Shown here: piece after piece, positions 12,075 through 22,900 of the stretch | Layout: the number at the start of each line of letters is the position of its first letter | Numbering within the stretch: position 1 is the first letter of the stretch | Position numbers and translations under genes: made by a program | From: Cantharellus purpuraceus | Lineage: Eukaryota; Basidiomycota; Agaricomycetes; Cantharellales; Hydnaceae | Assembly (NCBI GenBank): GCA_025174535.1 | Contig: JALBUN010000003.1 | Coordinates: forward strand, 1,944,501 to 2,008,500 | DNA: 64,000 nucleotides | Direction: 5' to 3' | The notes under the pieces: generated by a model | Database searches by the model: none | What the model was told of the DNA's origin: nothing | Seen by the model: the letters and a program-made list of their open reading frames with translations, nothing else

Positions 12075-13333
12075 TGTCAGTTCGCTTATGGAATAGATCC
12101 TATAAGCCTGCATGCAATGGTCCTAGCAAACAGACGGTGTGTAATGCAGTTGTTTAGCACACCAAAGAATAGTCAGGCTGAGGGGTAGCACTGAGTAATG
12201 GGTAAGTGTAATAGTGCTCTGTGTCTGGTGAGGGTGAATGAAGAGGGTGCTGTTGAGCTGGGAGTGAAAAGGCTGGTCAAAATGGTAGATCACACTCTGG
12301 GACTTTCTGGTGAGATGGTTGATCATGCTCTGTGACTGGAGGATGATGGGGAGCCCAGTTGAGAGGTATGTGAAAGCTGGTTTCAGGAGATGCAACCTCT
12401 TGGTGGTGGAGGGAAATCTGATCATTGAACCAAGGTGCTTTACCTCAGTGTAGAGCTGATGGATTGTGATGTAGAGCATAGAGTGTAGACTTAGAGTGTG
12501 GACTTTGACTTTAGAGCATTGGCTGAAAACTTGTTGATTTTTCCAAAAGGCGAAAACTAGTGCCCTTTTATATACAAATCCCCAGGGCACAACAACACAA
12601 TATGAGGAGCAAATGATGCAATATGATGCAAGAAATGCAGATCAAGCCAGCTGACAAAGCGTGTGAAGTTGAACTACTAATGGGGAAATCATGGAGAAAT
12701 GAAGCAACAGATAGGGGTAATCTTTGTAAGAATAGGAGGTGATGAGTAATAAAAGAACCAAAAATAGAACAAGGATGAGTAAGTCGTGTATGAATGAATT
12801 GAAAGATGAAACAGGGGTGAGTCATATAAAAGAACAATAGAAATGTCCACCAATACCATCTTCCCTATGGCTCTGAAGGTAAGTCGACCCTGAGTCACAT
12901 GAGGACTTCAGTCAGCATCCACAACAAATACTCCTTATTGTCTTAGTGATCTGTCTCCATATGGTATCCCATTCCAAGGGTATTTGGTCCCTTTGCCTGA
13001 CATGATGTAACCTGAGTCAGATTGAAGTGGGAGGATAGGTCAGCAATGACGACTGAAACTCTACCTCATGTTTGACTCTTCTATCTGCATTACAATATAG
13101 AGGCAAAATGCTGAGGAATGTATATGGTTCAATGGAATTGTGAAAGCATGTGGGATCGCCAATGGCATAAGAGAGACAAGGTGGGGATCTTGGACATTGA
13201 AAGAGTTTTGGAAGTATTTTGACACATGGAGGTGGCTTAACATGCCCGTGGAGCTTGGCGTATTTTTGATAGTCCTCCATGTCCAGAGACCAGTGTGACA
13301 TATTATTAGAAGGGATGTTGGAGAAAGGAATAG
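12075..13333 (+). repeat. Repeat D, 3'-truncated copy
   Basis: Matches 31890-33150 (start TGTCAGTTCGCTTA versus TGTCGGTTCGCTTA). It is inserted in the 3' non-coding part of family-A copy 1, and breaks off at ggaatag (13333), where it joins the inverted antisense ORF segment. CpG sites of the other copy are often TG or CA here. Confidence 0.75.
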
Positions 13334-14847
13334 GAAGAGGAGCAGAGATGGAAGGAGAAAGAGGAGCAGAGATGGAAGGAGGAGGCTGAGATGGAATGGA
13401 GATGGAAGGAGGAGGAAGAGACGGAATGGAGACGGAAGGAGGAGGAAGTGAAGGCCAAGCAAGCACACAGGGTCAAGGAACTGGTGGCCGTGATGGAGGC
13501 CGTGAGGCTGAAGGAAGTGGAAGAGCAGGCACATGAGTTAGAAGCCACCATGGAGGTAGAGGAGGAGGTGACTGGGGCAAGGGTGACTAGTTACCTAGGG
13601 AGTCCAAGTGTGCCAATACAGGCGGGAACCCCTGAGGTCACCATTGTCTCGATCACATGGATGGAGTCGACCTGTCCAATAACTGTCCCTCCAGTAGGCT
13701 TGCTGTTGCATCTGCGACCATGGCCGTTATTTGCAGTGGGTGCAGCTGAAGAAGATGACATGGCAGAGGTGGAGAGGGTGGAAGTGGAGGCAGATCCTGA
13801 TGCCAACATGGAGCTTGACGCAAATGCAGAGCCCAAGGCAGGTGTGGATGTCAGGACAGATATGGAGCTGGATCCAACCTCGAATTGCTATGAGGAGATG
13901 GCCTGGGTAGCCGCAGTTGAAGCTCACAAAAGGGTGGAGCTATATGCTGCTACTACCAAGAAGAACCTCGAGGTCACGGTCTTCTCATTGAAGGTGCACC
14001 TGAGTGCTGATACAGAGAAGCGGGAGGCGGATTGGAGGATCATATGGTGCAAGGCGGAGAGTCATGTATTGGCAACTTGTAAGAAGGAGCTGCGTGTTGC
14101 TAGGTCAGCAATCCAGCTTCACAAGCACAAGATGGGGAAGGCGGCGGCGGAACAGCAGGACAAGAAGGAGGAGAGGGAGCACTTGGAGGCCGCATCAAAA
14201 AGGAGTGGACCACCCAAGGCATTGGCCCCAATGGAGCCATTCGGTGGGCCCGGTGTAATTTGTGACTTGTGTCATGATGCAGGCATGGAGTGTGTATGGC
14301 CCACTGGTCCAACCTGCCACCTTCGGTCCTGCGATTGTTGTCGGGGTCAGAAAGGAGGGTGTAGGATCGATGGCAAGTTTGATCCCTGAAGTCGGAGCGT
14401 CAAGCCCCAACTAGTGGTACAAGGAGGGGTGGAGAAAGAACCAGAAGTCATCTGACCAAAAAGCAGCGGATGGAGATGGGTGCTGTGGCAGCTGGGGGTA
14501 GCAGTGTCGGTTTGGAAGGAGCAATGACCGGCACAGATATGGGGCACGTCTCTGTGCCCAATAGTACTGTGGGCCAGCTTATCCGGCTGGTTAACCAGCA
14601 GTTGGAGCACCTTTGGCAGACGGAGGGGTTGTTAGTGGAGTTAGTGAAGACTATGAAATGGAAGGAGGTTCTGGAGGGTCAGTGGACTGCTGAGTTGCGC
14701 CGGCTGTGGAAGTTCATGGCCCCCTTGGATGAGGATTCAGACATGGGGGATGAGAAAGATTGGGTGTCGGATGTGGAGAGTGATGATGAGTTGGAGATGG
14801 AGCCTGAAGTAGACAAGGGGAAGGGAAAAAGGAAGTGCAATGTATAA
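13334..14847 (+). pseudogene. Family A antisense ORF (Zn2Cys6-like), copy a
   Basis: Same protein family as the copies at 18198-19819, 33498-34370 and 60892-62294. The N-terminus is cut off at the repeat-D junction. The main frame (13391-14389) has repeated EWRRKEEE coiled-coil units, a central acidic region and the conserved EEMAWVAAVEAHKR segment. A six-Cys motif C-x2-C-x6-C-x11-C-x2-C-x6-C (CDLCHDAGMEC ... CDCCRGQKGGC) lies at about 14264-14360. A TGA at 14387-14389 (TGG in the copy at 62.1 kb) and a 1-base loss near 14450 split off the C-terminal part (14470-14847). That part has the conserved NSTVGQLIRLVNQQ and an acidic tail ending KGKGKRK. It lies inverted relative to copy-1 pol, so it came from another insertion. 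Function unknown. Confidence 0.7.
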
Positions 14848-15063
14848 CTAAAAAATGAAAATAATTTTGATTGTAATATTTTGGAGTGGAGAAAAAATGG
14901 GGCAGAGTGAGATTCTTTCAGTTGGGTAGACTTGTAATTTCCTTTGTGACTTTGTAATAAAATGATGATGCAAGATAATAGAATTAGTGTCAGTAATGGA
15001 ACTTAAAGATTCATAAGAGGGCCAGGTTTGCCTGGATAAGCAGTGTGAAAATTGGAGACAGAT
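14848..15063 (-). mobile_element. Inverted family A remnant: 3' non-coding region and chromodomain end
   Basis: Reverse complement of 18000-18195 of copy 2 (the end of pol, SNFHSAYPGKPGPLMNL, plus the spacer before the antisense ORF). Continuous with antisense ORF copy a, confirming the pol-end / antisense-ORF arrangement in a third insertion. Confidence 0.75.
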
Positions 15064-15082
15064 TGTATGGGAACTGGTTTTC
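15064..15082 (+). repeat. 5' end of repeat B, split by element A copy 2
   Basis: TGTATGGGAACTGGTTTTC is the terminal sequence of repeat B. The rest resumes at 20476 after the inserted element, with ttttc (15078-15082) duplicated at 20476-20480. Confidence 0.8.
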
Positions 15083-15225
15083 TGTTATGACTATATTCAT
15101 TAACGACCAGATCCCCATCCGATCCACTCAGATCCCCGCGCATATGAAATCTATACTCCAGTTGGAAACCGCCACGTCTCCATCTACCTGTCCGATTGTC
15201 ACCGCCAATTCCGCACATCCGTCTC

Positions 15226-18048
15226 TGGATGGCTCTCTGAACATTCATAGATGAGAACTTGGCCACAGGCTTCATCCGCCCATCCCTATCTCCTCATGGA
15301 GCTCCGGTCCTATTTGTCCGCAAAAAGGATGGATCACTCTGTCTATGTGTCGACTTCCGTGGACTCAACAAGATCACCAAGAAAGACTGATACCCAATAC
15401 CCCGCACTGCGGACCTACTCGAAAGTCCTCAAAAGGCTAAGATCTATTCCAAAATAGATCTCTGACATGCCTACCATCTAGTCCGCATCTGAGAAGGTGA
15501 CGAATGGAAAATGACCTTCTGCACACGATATGGATCTTTTGAGTGGTGCGTCATGCCCTTTGGACTAACCAATGCTCTGGCCGCCTTCTAGAGGTTCATC
15601 AATGATACCTTCGCCGACCTCCTTGATGTAACTGTCCTCGTTTACTTAGACGACATTCTGGTATATTCGGACAATGAAGAAGAACATCAGACACATGTCC
15701 AAGAGGTACTCCGACGTCTCCAAAAACATGGCCTCTTCGCCCGTGCTGACAAATGCGAATTCCACTCCGACTCGGTCGAATACCTAGGCTATATCATTTC
15801 CCCGGCAGGATTGACAATGTCCGACAACAAAATCAAAGCCATACAGGAATGGCCGGAACCCCGGAAAGTCAAGGATGTACAGTCCTTCCTAGGGTTCGCC
15901 AACTTCTACCACCACTTCATTCATGGCTACTCCGATATCACCATTCCGCTCACCCGACTCACTAGGAAGGGTATCCAATGGAATTTCACTGATGAATGTA
16001 GACAGAGCTTTGAGACCTTGAAAAAGGCCTTTACTTCCGCTCCGATACTGACTCATTGGGTTCCAGATGTTCCTATCCTATTAGAGACCGACGCCTCCAA
16101 CTATGCACTTGCCACGATCCTGTCCATCATCTCTCCAGACGACGGACATGTCCATCCGATCGCTTTTCACTTGCGTACATTTACGCCCCCCAAATTGAAC
16201 TATGACATCCATGACAAAGAGCTCCTTGCCATATATGAAGCCTTCCGGATATGGAGACACTACCTTGAAGGCCCCTCCGATCCAGTGGACATCATAACTG
16301 ACCACAAGAACTTGGAATACTTCTCCACAACAAAACTGCTCACCCAGAGACAAGTCCAATGGTCCAAATACCTATCTCAGTTCAATCTCATCATCCATTT
16401 CCACCCAGGTCGACTCGGAGCAAAACCCGACGCTTTAACTAGACGATGGGACATCTACCCTAAAGAGGGGAATAGTGACTATGCCACTGTAAACCCACAC
16501 AACTTTCGTCCTGTGTTTACTAACGAGCTGGCATTGTCCCTACGAGCATCCACCCTCATGACTCCCACCCTCCGAGCTGTCACCATTATGGACATCAACC
16601 AACTCCGTTCCGACATCCACTCATCACTCCAATCCGATCCTGTTGCAGTTAAACACTTGGACAACCCTTCCAATCTGAAATGGTCACTTGACCCCGAAGG
16701 ACACCTCCGACACAACAACCAGATATACGTCCCCGACACCAATGGCCTCTGACTCTGAGTTTTGCAGTATTACCATGATCACCCGATCTCAGGCCATTTC
16801 GGGCAAAATCACACACAAGGATTAATCTGATGAGACTATGTATGGCCAAAAATGCAAGAATACATTCAACACTACTGTAACTCCTGCACCATGTGTATGT
16901 GCTCAAAATCGCAAAGGCACAAACCCTACAGAACGCTTAAGCAACTTCCGGTCCCAGAGCAACCATGGAACTCCATCTCCATGGATTTCATAGAGAAGCT
17001 CCCCCCATCCCTCAGATACGACACCATACTCGTGATTGTCGACAGGTTCACTAAACAGTCACTATTCATTCCAATGCATGATACCATCACCTCCGCCTCA
17101 CTAGCTAAATTGTTTGTTCTCCACGTATTCTCTAAACATGGAGTCCCATCGCGATCGGGGCTCGAAGTTCGTGTCCTCCTTCTTCTGCACACTAGGAAAG
17201 GCTCTCAACATGAAACTTCACTTCACCTCCGGATACCATCCTGAAGGAGATGGACAAATGGAATGAATGAATCAGTCCCTGGAACAATATCTCCAAGTCT
17301 ATTGTAACTATCAACAAGACAACTGGGCTGATCTACTTCTAATCACAGAGTTTGCCTACAACAATGCTCCGAACATGACTACTGGCATCTCTCCGTTCTT
17401 TGCTAATAAAGGCTATCATCTGAACATCTCTGTCCACCCTGAGAAGGAACTTGCCTCCACCAAAGCCCACCAATTTGTAACCAACCTCGATCAACTACAC
17501 CAACATCTCTGAGAAACCATCTCCAATGCCCAGAAACAATATCAAGTCTCCACAGACCAACGCTGCATTCCAGCTCCGGACCTGCAAATCGGAGACAAAG
17601 TATTCGTAAGGCCAAACACTTCCGGACCACCCGCCCATCGAAGAAACTCTCTGAGAAATACTTAGGTCCTTATGAGGTCATTGCTTGTGCAGGCAGCAGG
17701 TCCTTCACCCTCCACCTTCCGGACCACTTCCGAGCAGTTCATCCGGTCTTCCATATATCAATGCTCAAACCCACTACTATGAACGAGATCTCCGGTCGCA
17801 CACAACCTCCACCTCCCCCAATCATCATCGAAGGAGACAATGAATATGAGATATCTGAGATCCTGGACTCGAAGATCGATTGTCAATACAAGTGCAAGCT
17901 CCAGTACTTAGTCAAATGGACTGGATACAAAGGCACCGATGAAGAGTCTTCATGGATCTCCACGTCCGAACTTGATCATGCATCCGAATCCATCTCCAAC
18001 TTTCACTCTGCTTATCCAGACAAACCTGGCCCTCTTATGAATCTTTAA
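15226..18048 (+). pseudogene. Family A pol (copy 2), RT-start deleted
   Basis: RT, RNase H, integrase and chromodomain are recognisable. YLDD is near 15640-15660. An open stretch at 15811-16752 covers the RT end and RNase H ([37 protein letters not shown]). The integrase finger with CNSC is near 16880, and the chromodomain (YEISEILDSKI, LQYLVKWTGY) at about 17840-17930. Defects: TGA for expected CGA in RT (near 15388, 15464, 15490), a TAG near 15589, and an 11-bp loss at about 17150. That loss destroys the second catalytic Asp block of integrase compared with copy 1. Retains more CpG than copy 1, so it is younger. Confidence 0.88.
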
Positions 18049-18197
18049 GTCCCATTACTAATGCTAATTCTATTATTTCGCATCATTATTTTATTACAAG
18101 TCACAAGGGAATTACCAGCCTAAAATACTCTGAAGGAATATCACTCCGACTCATTTTTCTCCGCTCTGAAACTTATAATCATTTTCATTTTTTATTT

Positions 18198-19819
18198 TTA
18201 TACATCACGTTTCCTTTTTCCCTTCCCCTTGTCTACCTCAGGTTCCATCTCTGACTCATCATCACTCTCTACATCCGACACCCAATCTTTCTCATCCCCC
18301 ATATCCAAATCCTCGTCCAAAGGGGCCATGAACTTCCGCAACCGACATAACTTGGCCATCCGCCAACCCTCCAGAACCTCCTTCCGTTTCATCATCCTCA
18401 CCAAGTCCACTAGCAACCCCTCCGTCCGCCGAAGGTGCTCCAACTGCTGGTTAACCAGCCAGATAAGCTGGCCCACGGTACTATTGGGTGCAGAGACGCA
18501 CCCTGTACCTGCACCGGTCGTTGCCCCTTCCGATCCAACACCGCTACCCCCGGCTACCACAGCACCCGTCTCCGTCCGCCGCTTTTTGGTCGGATGGTTT
18601 TCCAATTCTTTCTCTGCCCCTCCTTGTACCACTAGTCGGGGCTTGAACTTCCCATCGATCCTACACCCTCCTTTTCGACCCCGACAACGATCGCAGGACC
18701 GAAGGCAGCGAGTTGGGCTGGTAGGCCACATGCACTCCACGCCCGCATCACAACACAAATCACAAGTTATGCCGGGTCTGCCAAATGGCTCCATTGGAGC
18801 CAGAGCCTTGGGCGGTCCACCCCTTCTCACTGCGGCCTCCAAGCGTTCCCTCTCCTCCTCCTTGTCCTGCTGTTCAGCTGCTGCCTTCTCCATCTTGCAC
18901 TTGCGAAGCTGGATCGCCAACCTCGCGACACGTAGCTCCTTCTTATGGGTCGCCAACACACGACTCTCTGCCTTGCACCATATGACCCTCCGATCCGCCT
19001 CCCGCTTCTCTGTATCAGCACTCGGGTATGCCTTCAATGAAAAAACTGCGACGTCGAGATTCTTCTTGGTGGTAGCGGCATAGAGCTCTGCTCTTTTGCA
19101 AGCCTCGACCATGGCTACCCAAGCCATCTCCTCATACGAATTTGAAGTTGGATCCAGCTCCGCATCCGTCCCGACATCCACACCCACCTCAGGCTCCACA
19201 TTTGCATCGAGCTCCATATTGGCATGGGATCCGCCTCCACCTCCGCCCTCTCCGTCTCCACCGCATCATCTTCCTCAGCTGCACCCAACTCAAATAATGG
19301 CCATGCCTGCGGATGTAATGGCAAGTCCACTGCAGTGACAGCTGTTGGACAAGTTGTCTCCGTCAGGGCAACAGAGATGATGGTGACCTCGGGAGTTCCT
19401 GCCCATATCGGCATGCTCGGACTTCCTGGGTGACTGGTCGCCCCTGCCCCGGTCACCTCCTCCTCTACCTCCATGGCGGCTTCTAGCTCATGCACCTGCT
19501 CCTCCACTTCCTTCAGTCTCGCGGCCTCCATCATGGCCGCAAGTTCCTTTACCCTGCAGGCTCTCTCGGCCTTCGCTTCCTCCTCTTTCCTTCTCCGTTC
19601 CATCTTCGCCGCCTCTTTCCGCCTCTGCCCTTCCTCCTCCTTGCGTCTCCATTCCGCCTCCTCCTCCTCCTTCTGTCTCCGTTCCTCCTCCTCCTCCTTC
19701 CGTCTCCATTCCACTTCCTCCTCCTCTTTCCGTTTCCGCTCCTCCTCCTCTTCCTTCCATCAGGCCAAGAGCAACTGCTCCAGCTTGGCCACGCTCATGC
19801 TTGCCAAAGGGTTTGACAT
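18198..19819 (-). pseudogene. Family A antisense ORF (Zn2Cys6-like), copy b, in place between pol and 3' LTR
   Basis: Read on the strand opposite to pol. Proposed start ATG at 19819 (MSNPLAS...); another ATG lies at 19843, only 8 nt below a TATA box. Regions in order: a Glu/Lys/Arg-rich coiled coil of repeated EWRRKEEE units (about residues 20-110); an acidic Val/Glu/Asp middle; the conserved EEMAWVAMVEACKR and YPSADTEKREADRR segment; a second Lys/Glu-rich helix; a six-Cys motif CDLCCDAGVEC ... CDRCRGRKGGC (spacing 2-6-11-2-6); NSTVGQLIWLVNQQ; and an acidic stretch before the basic end KGKGKRKRDV. The cysteine spacing fits the Zn(II)2Cys6 binuclear cluster of fungal DNA-binding proteins. A single-base loss near 19220 splits the frame in two. 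No match to gag, pol or env. Role not known; DNA or RNA binding is inference. Confidence 0.75.
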
Positions 19820-19850
19820 CGTTGAGGATACAACCTCAATCATGCCTCTC

Positions 19851-19858
19851 CTTTTATA
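19851..19858 (-). promoter_or_regulatory. TATA box for the antisense ORF (copy b)
   Basis: TATAAAAG on the minus strand, about 100 bp inside the 3' LTR and 32 nt before the proposed ATG at 19819. The same box stands at the same place in the copy at 60853-60860. Confidence 0.55.
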
Positions 19859-19960
19859 TGTCTCCAGACCCCCAGTATAACTCCGACTGCGCCCAACCAT
19901 CTCACCTATTCAATTCATGGACATGAGGCCTCAGGGGCTTGGCCTTAAATGGAGAGATAC

Positions 19961-20475
19961 TGTTATGACTATATTCATTAACGACCAGATCCCCGTCCGA
20001 TCCACTCAGATCCCCACGCATATGAAATCTATACTCCATTTGGAAACCGCCACGTCTCCATCTACCTGTCCGATTGTCACCACCGATTCTGCCCATCCAT
20101 CTCCAGTTCCGATTGATGCATCAGCATCACCATAGGAACCCGGACATCTGTCCCCGTCGGACTCGGACATACTCATGTAAGCCCGTCGGCCTTGGAGACC
20201 CATCACCGGAGTAATTATTATTAGATTTCAAATATGTATTTAAGTTGCCCAACTGGGGACTTCATTCCCCAGTTCAAATATCGAATCACGCCTAGTTCCT
20301 AAGTCTGATCCTAACTCTCTAAGTCGTACTCCACCTCCGAAATCTCAGACACCGGTATTAGTGAGGGTGCAGCACATAAGCTGAAGCCAAGTCCGTTCCG
20401 ACCCCACAATGTGCTCCGACTCCGACCCAACCTCCGACCCAATCTCTGACCCCCAATCAGACCTAGTGCGTAACA
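19961..20475 (+). repeat. Family A 3' LTR (full, 515 bp)
   Basis: TGTTATGAC...GTGCGTAACA. Contains TATTTAA (20237-20243) followed directly by the hairpin AACTGGGGA (20251-20259) / TCCCCAGTT (20266-20274). Serves as reference LTR for the other copies. Confidence 0.92.
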
Positions 20476-21708
20476 TTTTCCCTGAAAAGATCTTGTTTAA
20501 AGTCCCAAAACTGTACAATTTTGCTTCATGGCCTTAAAATATCAGCATATATGTGCTGCTTTCTCTTGATTCAGGGCCATTCAAATATTCTCTATTTTTT
20601 CATATTTTTTCAGGAATTTTCCATGTAGAAATGAGTCCACAAACCTATTGTCCTGCTGGGCGAAGTTTTGGACCCACATGGACCCACAAACCTTTGCAGA
20701 TGTCACCAGCTTCAAAGTCAGCAGAGTCACCTGATCTACTGACTCACTTTCAATCACATGACTCAATCTCCAACCCAATCTGATCACCACTGCCAGTAAA
20801 TCCTCAATATCTTGGCAACCACAGCTTCTCCTCACTCCATTTTTGGTGGAGCTTTCAATCAAAGCTGTGCCTACCCATAGCTGTGCTGATCAGCCTGGGA
20901 AATGGGGTATTGCCCGAGTTATTTGAGTAATAGTGACTCATGCTATGACTCCTGCCATGACACATAACTATTAATAGGTAGAAAGATTAGTCAGCTCCTG
21001 TAGATACAGTATATAAGGAGATCATTTTGCCTCTGAATAAATAACCATTTTCTACCCCATCATTTGCACATCAGTGTGACTAGAGTGACATACAGTGTCA
21101 TCCTCTATATCTCAGTAACTGTTGATTGTCCAGTTCAAGGGTTGCTTACAGTTGTGTAACTGTATTTGATTGCACTCGAAGTAGTCCTGCTTTGGGCGTG
21201 AGTGTAGTATCTACCTCATGTGACTACAAATCTACAGGGTGAGATTGTCTGTTGATAGTCCTGCCATTAGTGCTCTTTGTTTAAGTTACTAGTGTGTACT
21301 GCCTTAGCAGAGCATTAGGATCTTGAACTTGTGTGAAGCAGTTGCTAGACTACTTCACACATCGCTGTTACCCACTTCAGAGTGTCACTGGTTGGATGGT
21401 TGGATTCATCCACCTACTTCCTCTAGCCTCCAAGTGCATTCCCCTCTTTTCAGAATATCTGGACCCCTAAGCGTCTGTGAACTCTAGACTCTGGAAGTCT
21501 TATTCATTCCCTACTGCTAAGAAATGTATTACCTTCCTGCATATCATCTGCATTGACCAATACAAAGGATTGTAACCAAAGTACAAACGTTAAATTGTTT
21601 CTGGAGTTGTGCTGCAGTAGGATTTGATATTCTTCTCAGCTGTTCATTCACGGAATTGTGGTGATTTAGAGTTTGCCCTAACACCATAATCTTGTGGGTT
21701 CCAAAACA
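20476..21708 (+). repeat. Repeat B (LTR-like), main part
   Basis: Continuation of the repeat started at 15064. Ends gggttccaaaaca at 21708; total original length about 1.25 kb. TG...CA ends with short inverted termini (TGTATGGGAAC / GTTCCAAAACA) and a TATA-like acagtatataaggag near 21007 suggest an LTR. The same repeat lies inverted at 62295-63726 (1432 bp), which is longer because of a TGAGTCA-rich array. Confidence 0.65.
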
Positions 21709-22900
21709 TGGATGCCAAGTTCATTCTCATATGTATAAGTACCTGTTCTACCAATACACAGTTCTCCAGTGAAATCCAAATTGTATTTCACTCATTGGTT
21801 CATCATTATCTTTCTGCAAATCCAGTTATGTACTGGAATACTATGCTCTTGCTACTTAATCTTACAACATAGTCAACAAAGAGAATTTACAACTGAGTGC
21901 AAGGCATCAGTTCACCTAAGATGTTACACACTAGGTCTGATTGGGGGTCGGAGATTGGGTCAGAGGTTGGGTCAGAGTCAGAGAGGGAGTTGGGGTACAT
22001 TGTAGGGGTCGGAACAGACTTGGCTTCAGCTTATGTGCTGCACCCTCACTAATACCGGTGTCTGAGATTTCGGAGACAGAGTATGACTTAGATAGTTAGG
22101 ATTGGACTTAGGAACTAGGCATGATTTGATATTCAAACTGGGGAATGAAGTCCCCAGTTGGGCAACTTAAATACATATTTGAAATCTAATAATAATTACT
22201 CCAGTGATGGGTCTCCAAGGCCGATGGCCTTACATGAGTATGTCCAAGTCCGACGGGGACGGATGTCCAGGTTCCTATGGTGATGCTGATGCATCAATCG
22301 GAGCCAGAGATGGATGGGTGAGATTTGGCAGTGACAATCAGACAGATATATGGAGTATAGATTTCATATGCGTGGGGATCTGAGTGGATCAGATGGGGAT
22401 CTGTGCATTAATGAATATAGTCATAACATAAGATGACATTAAGAGATACAAAGGAGTCTTAGACAAAGAGAATTTACAACTGAGCACAAGGCTTCAGTCC
22501 ACCTAAGATGATGGTAGGAGATACAAAGGAGTCTTAGACAAAGAGGATTATAACTGAGCATGCTTCAGTTCACCTAAGATGATGGTAGGAGATACAAAGG
22601 AGTCTTAGACAAAGAGGATTTACAACTGAGTGTGAGGCTTCAGTTCACCTAAGAGGATGGTAGGAGATACAAAGGAGTCTTTAAACAAAGAGGATTTACA
22701 ACTGAGCGCAAAGCTTCAGTTCACCTAAGATCACAGTAGGAGACACAAAGGAGTCTTAGACAAAGAGGATTTACAACTGAGCGCAAGGCTTCAGTTCACC
22801 TAAGAGGATGGTAGGATACAGAGGAGTCTTTAAACAAAGAGGACCCACAACTGAGTGAAGCTTCAGTTCACCTAAGAGGATAGTAGGACACTTGTTCAGA
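21709..22900 (+). repeat. ~75-bp tandem array interrupted by a solo LTR
   Basis: About seven imperfect units of ~75 bp, each containing aggagatacaaaggagtctt ... acaaagaggatttacaactgagcgc ... cttcagttcacctaaga. The first partial unit (about 21880) and the rest (22429-22890) are separated by the solo LTR at 21922-22428. A last partial unit follows element C at 24439-24465. No coding sense is seen. 21709-21870 shows nothing recognisable. Confidence 0.75.
21922..22428 (-). mobile_element. Solo LTR, family A, inverted
   Basis: TGTTACACAC...CATAACA on the plus strand, i.e. the LTR in reverse. Flanked by the 5-bp direct repeat TAAGA (21917-21921 and 22429-22433), showing genuine insertion followed by LTR-LTR recombination. 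Confidence 0.9.

Larger units (their letters stand above)
15083..20475 (+). mobile_element. Family A Ty3/gypsy, copy 2: complete insertion with target duplication, internally deleted
   Basis: Begins TGTTATGAC and ends CGTAACA, flanked on both sides by the 5-bp target duplication TTTTC (15078-15082 and 20476-20480). It sits inside repeat B. The 5' LTR is only 15083 to about 15225 and is joined straight to the RT region, so gag, protease and the RT start are gone. Then come pol to the chromodomain (end 18048), the minus-strand accessory ORF, a short polypurine stretch (ggagaga, 19951-19957) and the full 3' LTR. A non-autonomous deletion derivative. Confidence 0.9.

Noticed and set aside
18229..19083. 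Long plus-strand open frame (284 codons) opposite antisense ORF copy b
   Set aside because: Shadow of the minus-strand gene: Ser/Pro-rich low complexity from the complementary GGA repeats, and only the minus strand has the conserved Cys motif in all copies.
22429..22890. Regular ~75-bp repeats, CRISPR-like at first sight
   Set aside because: The whole unit repeats without unique spacers, the host is a eukaryote, and there are no cas genes.
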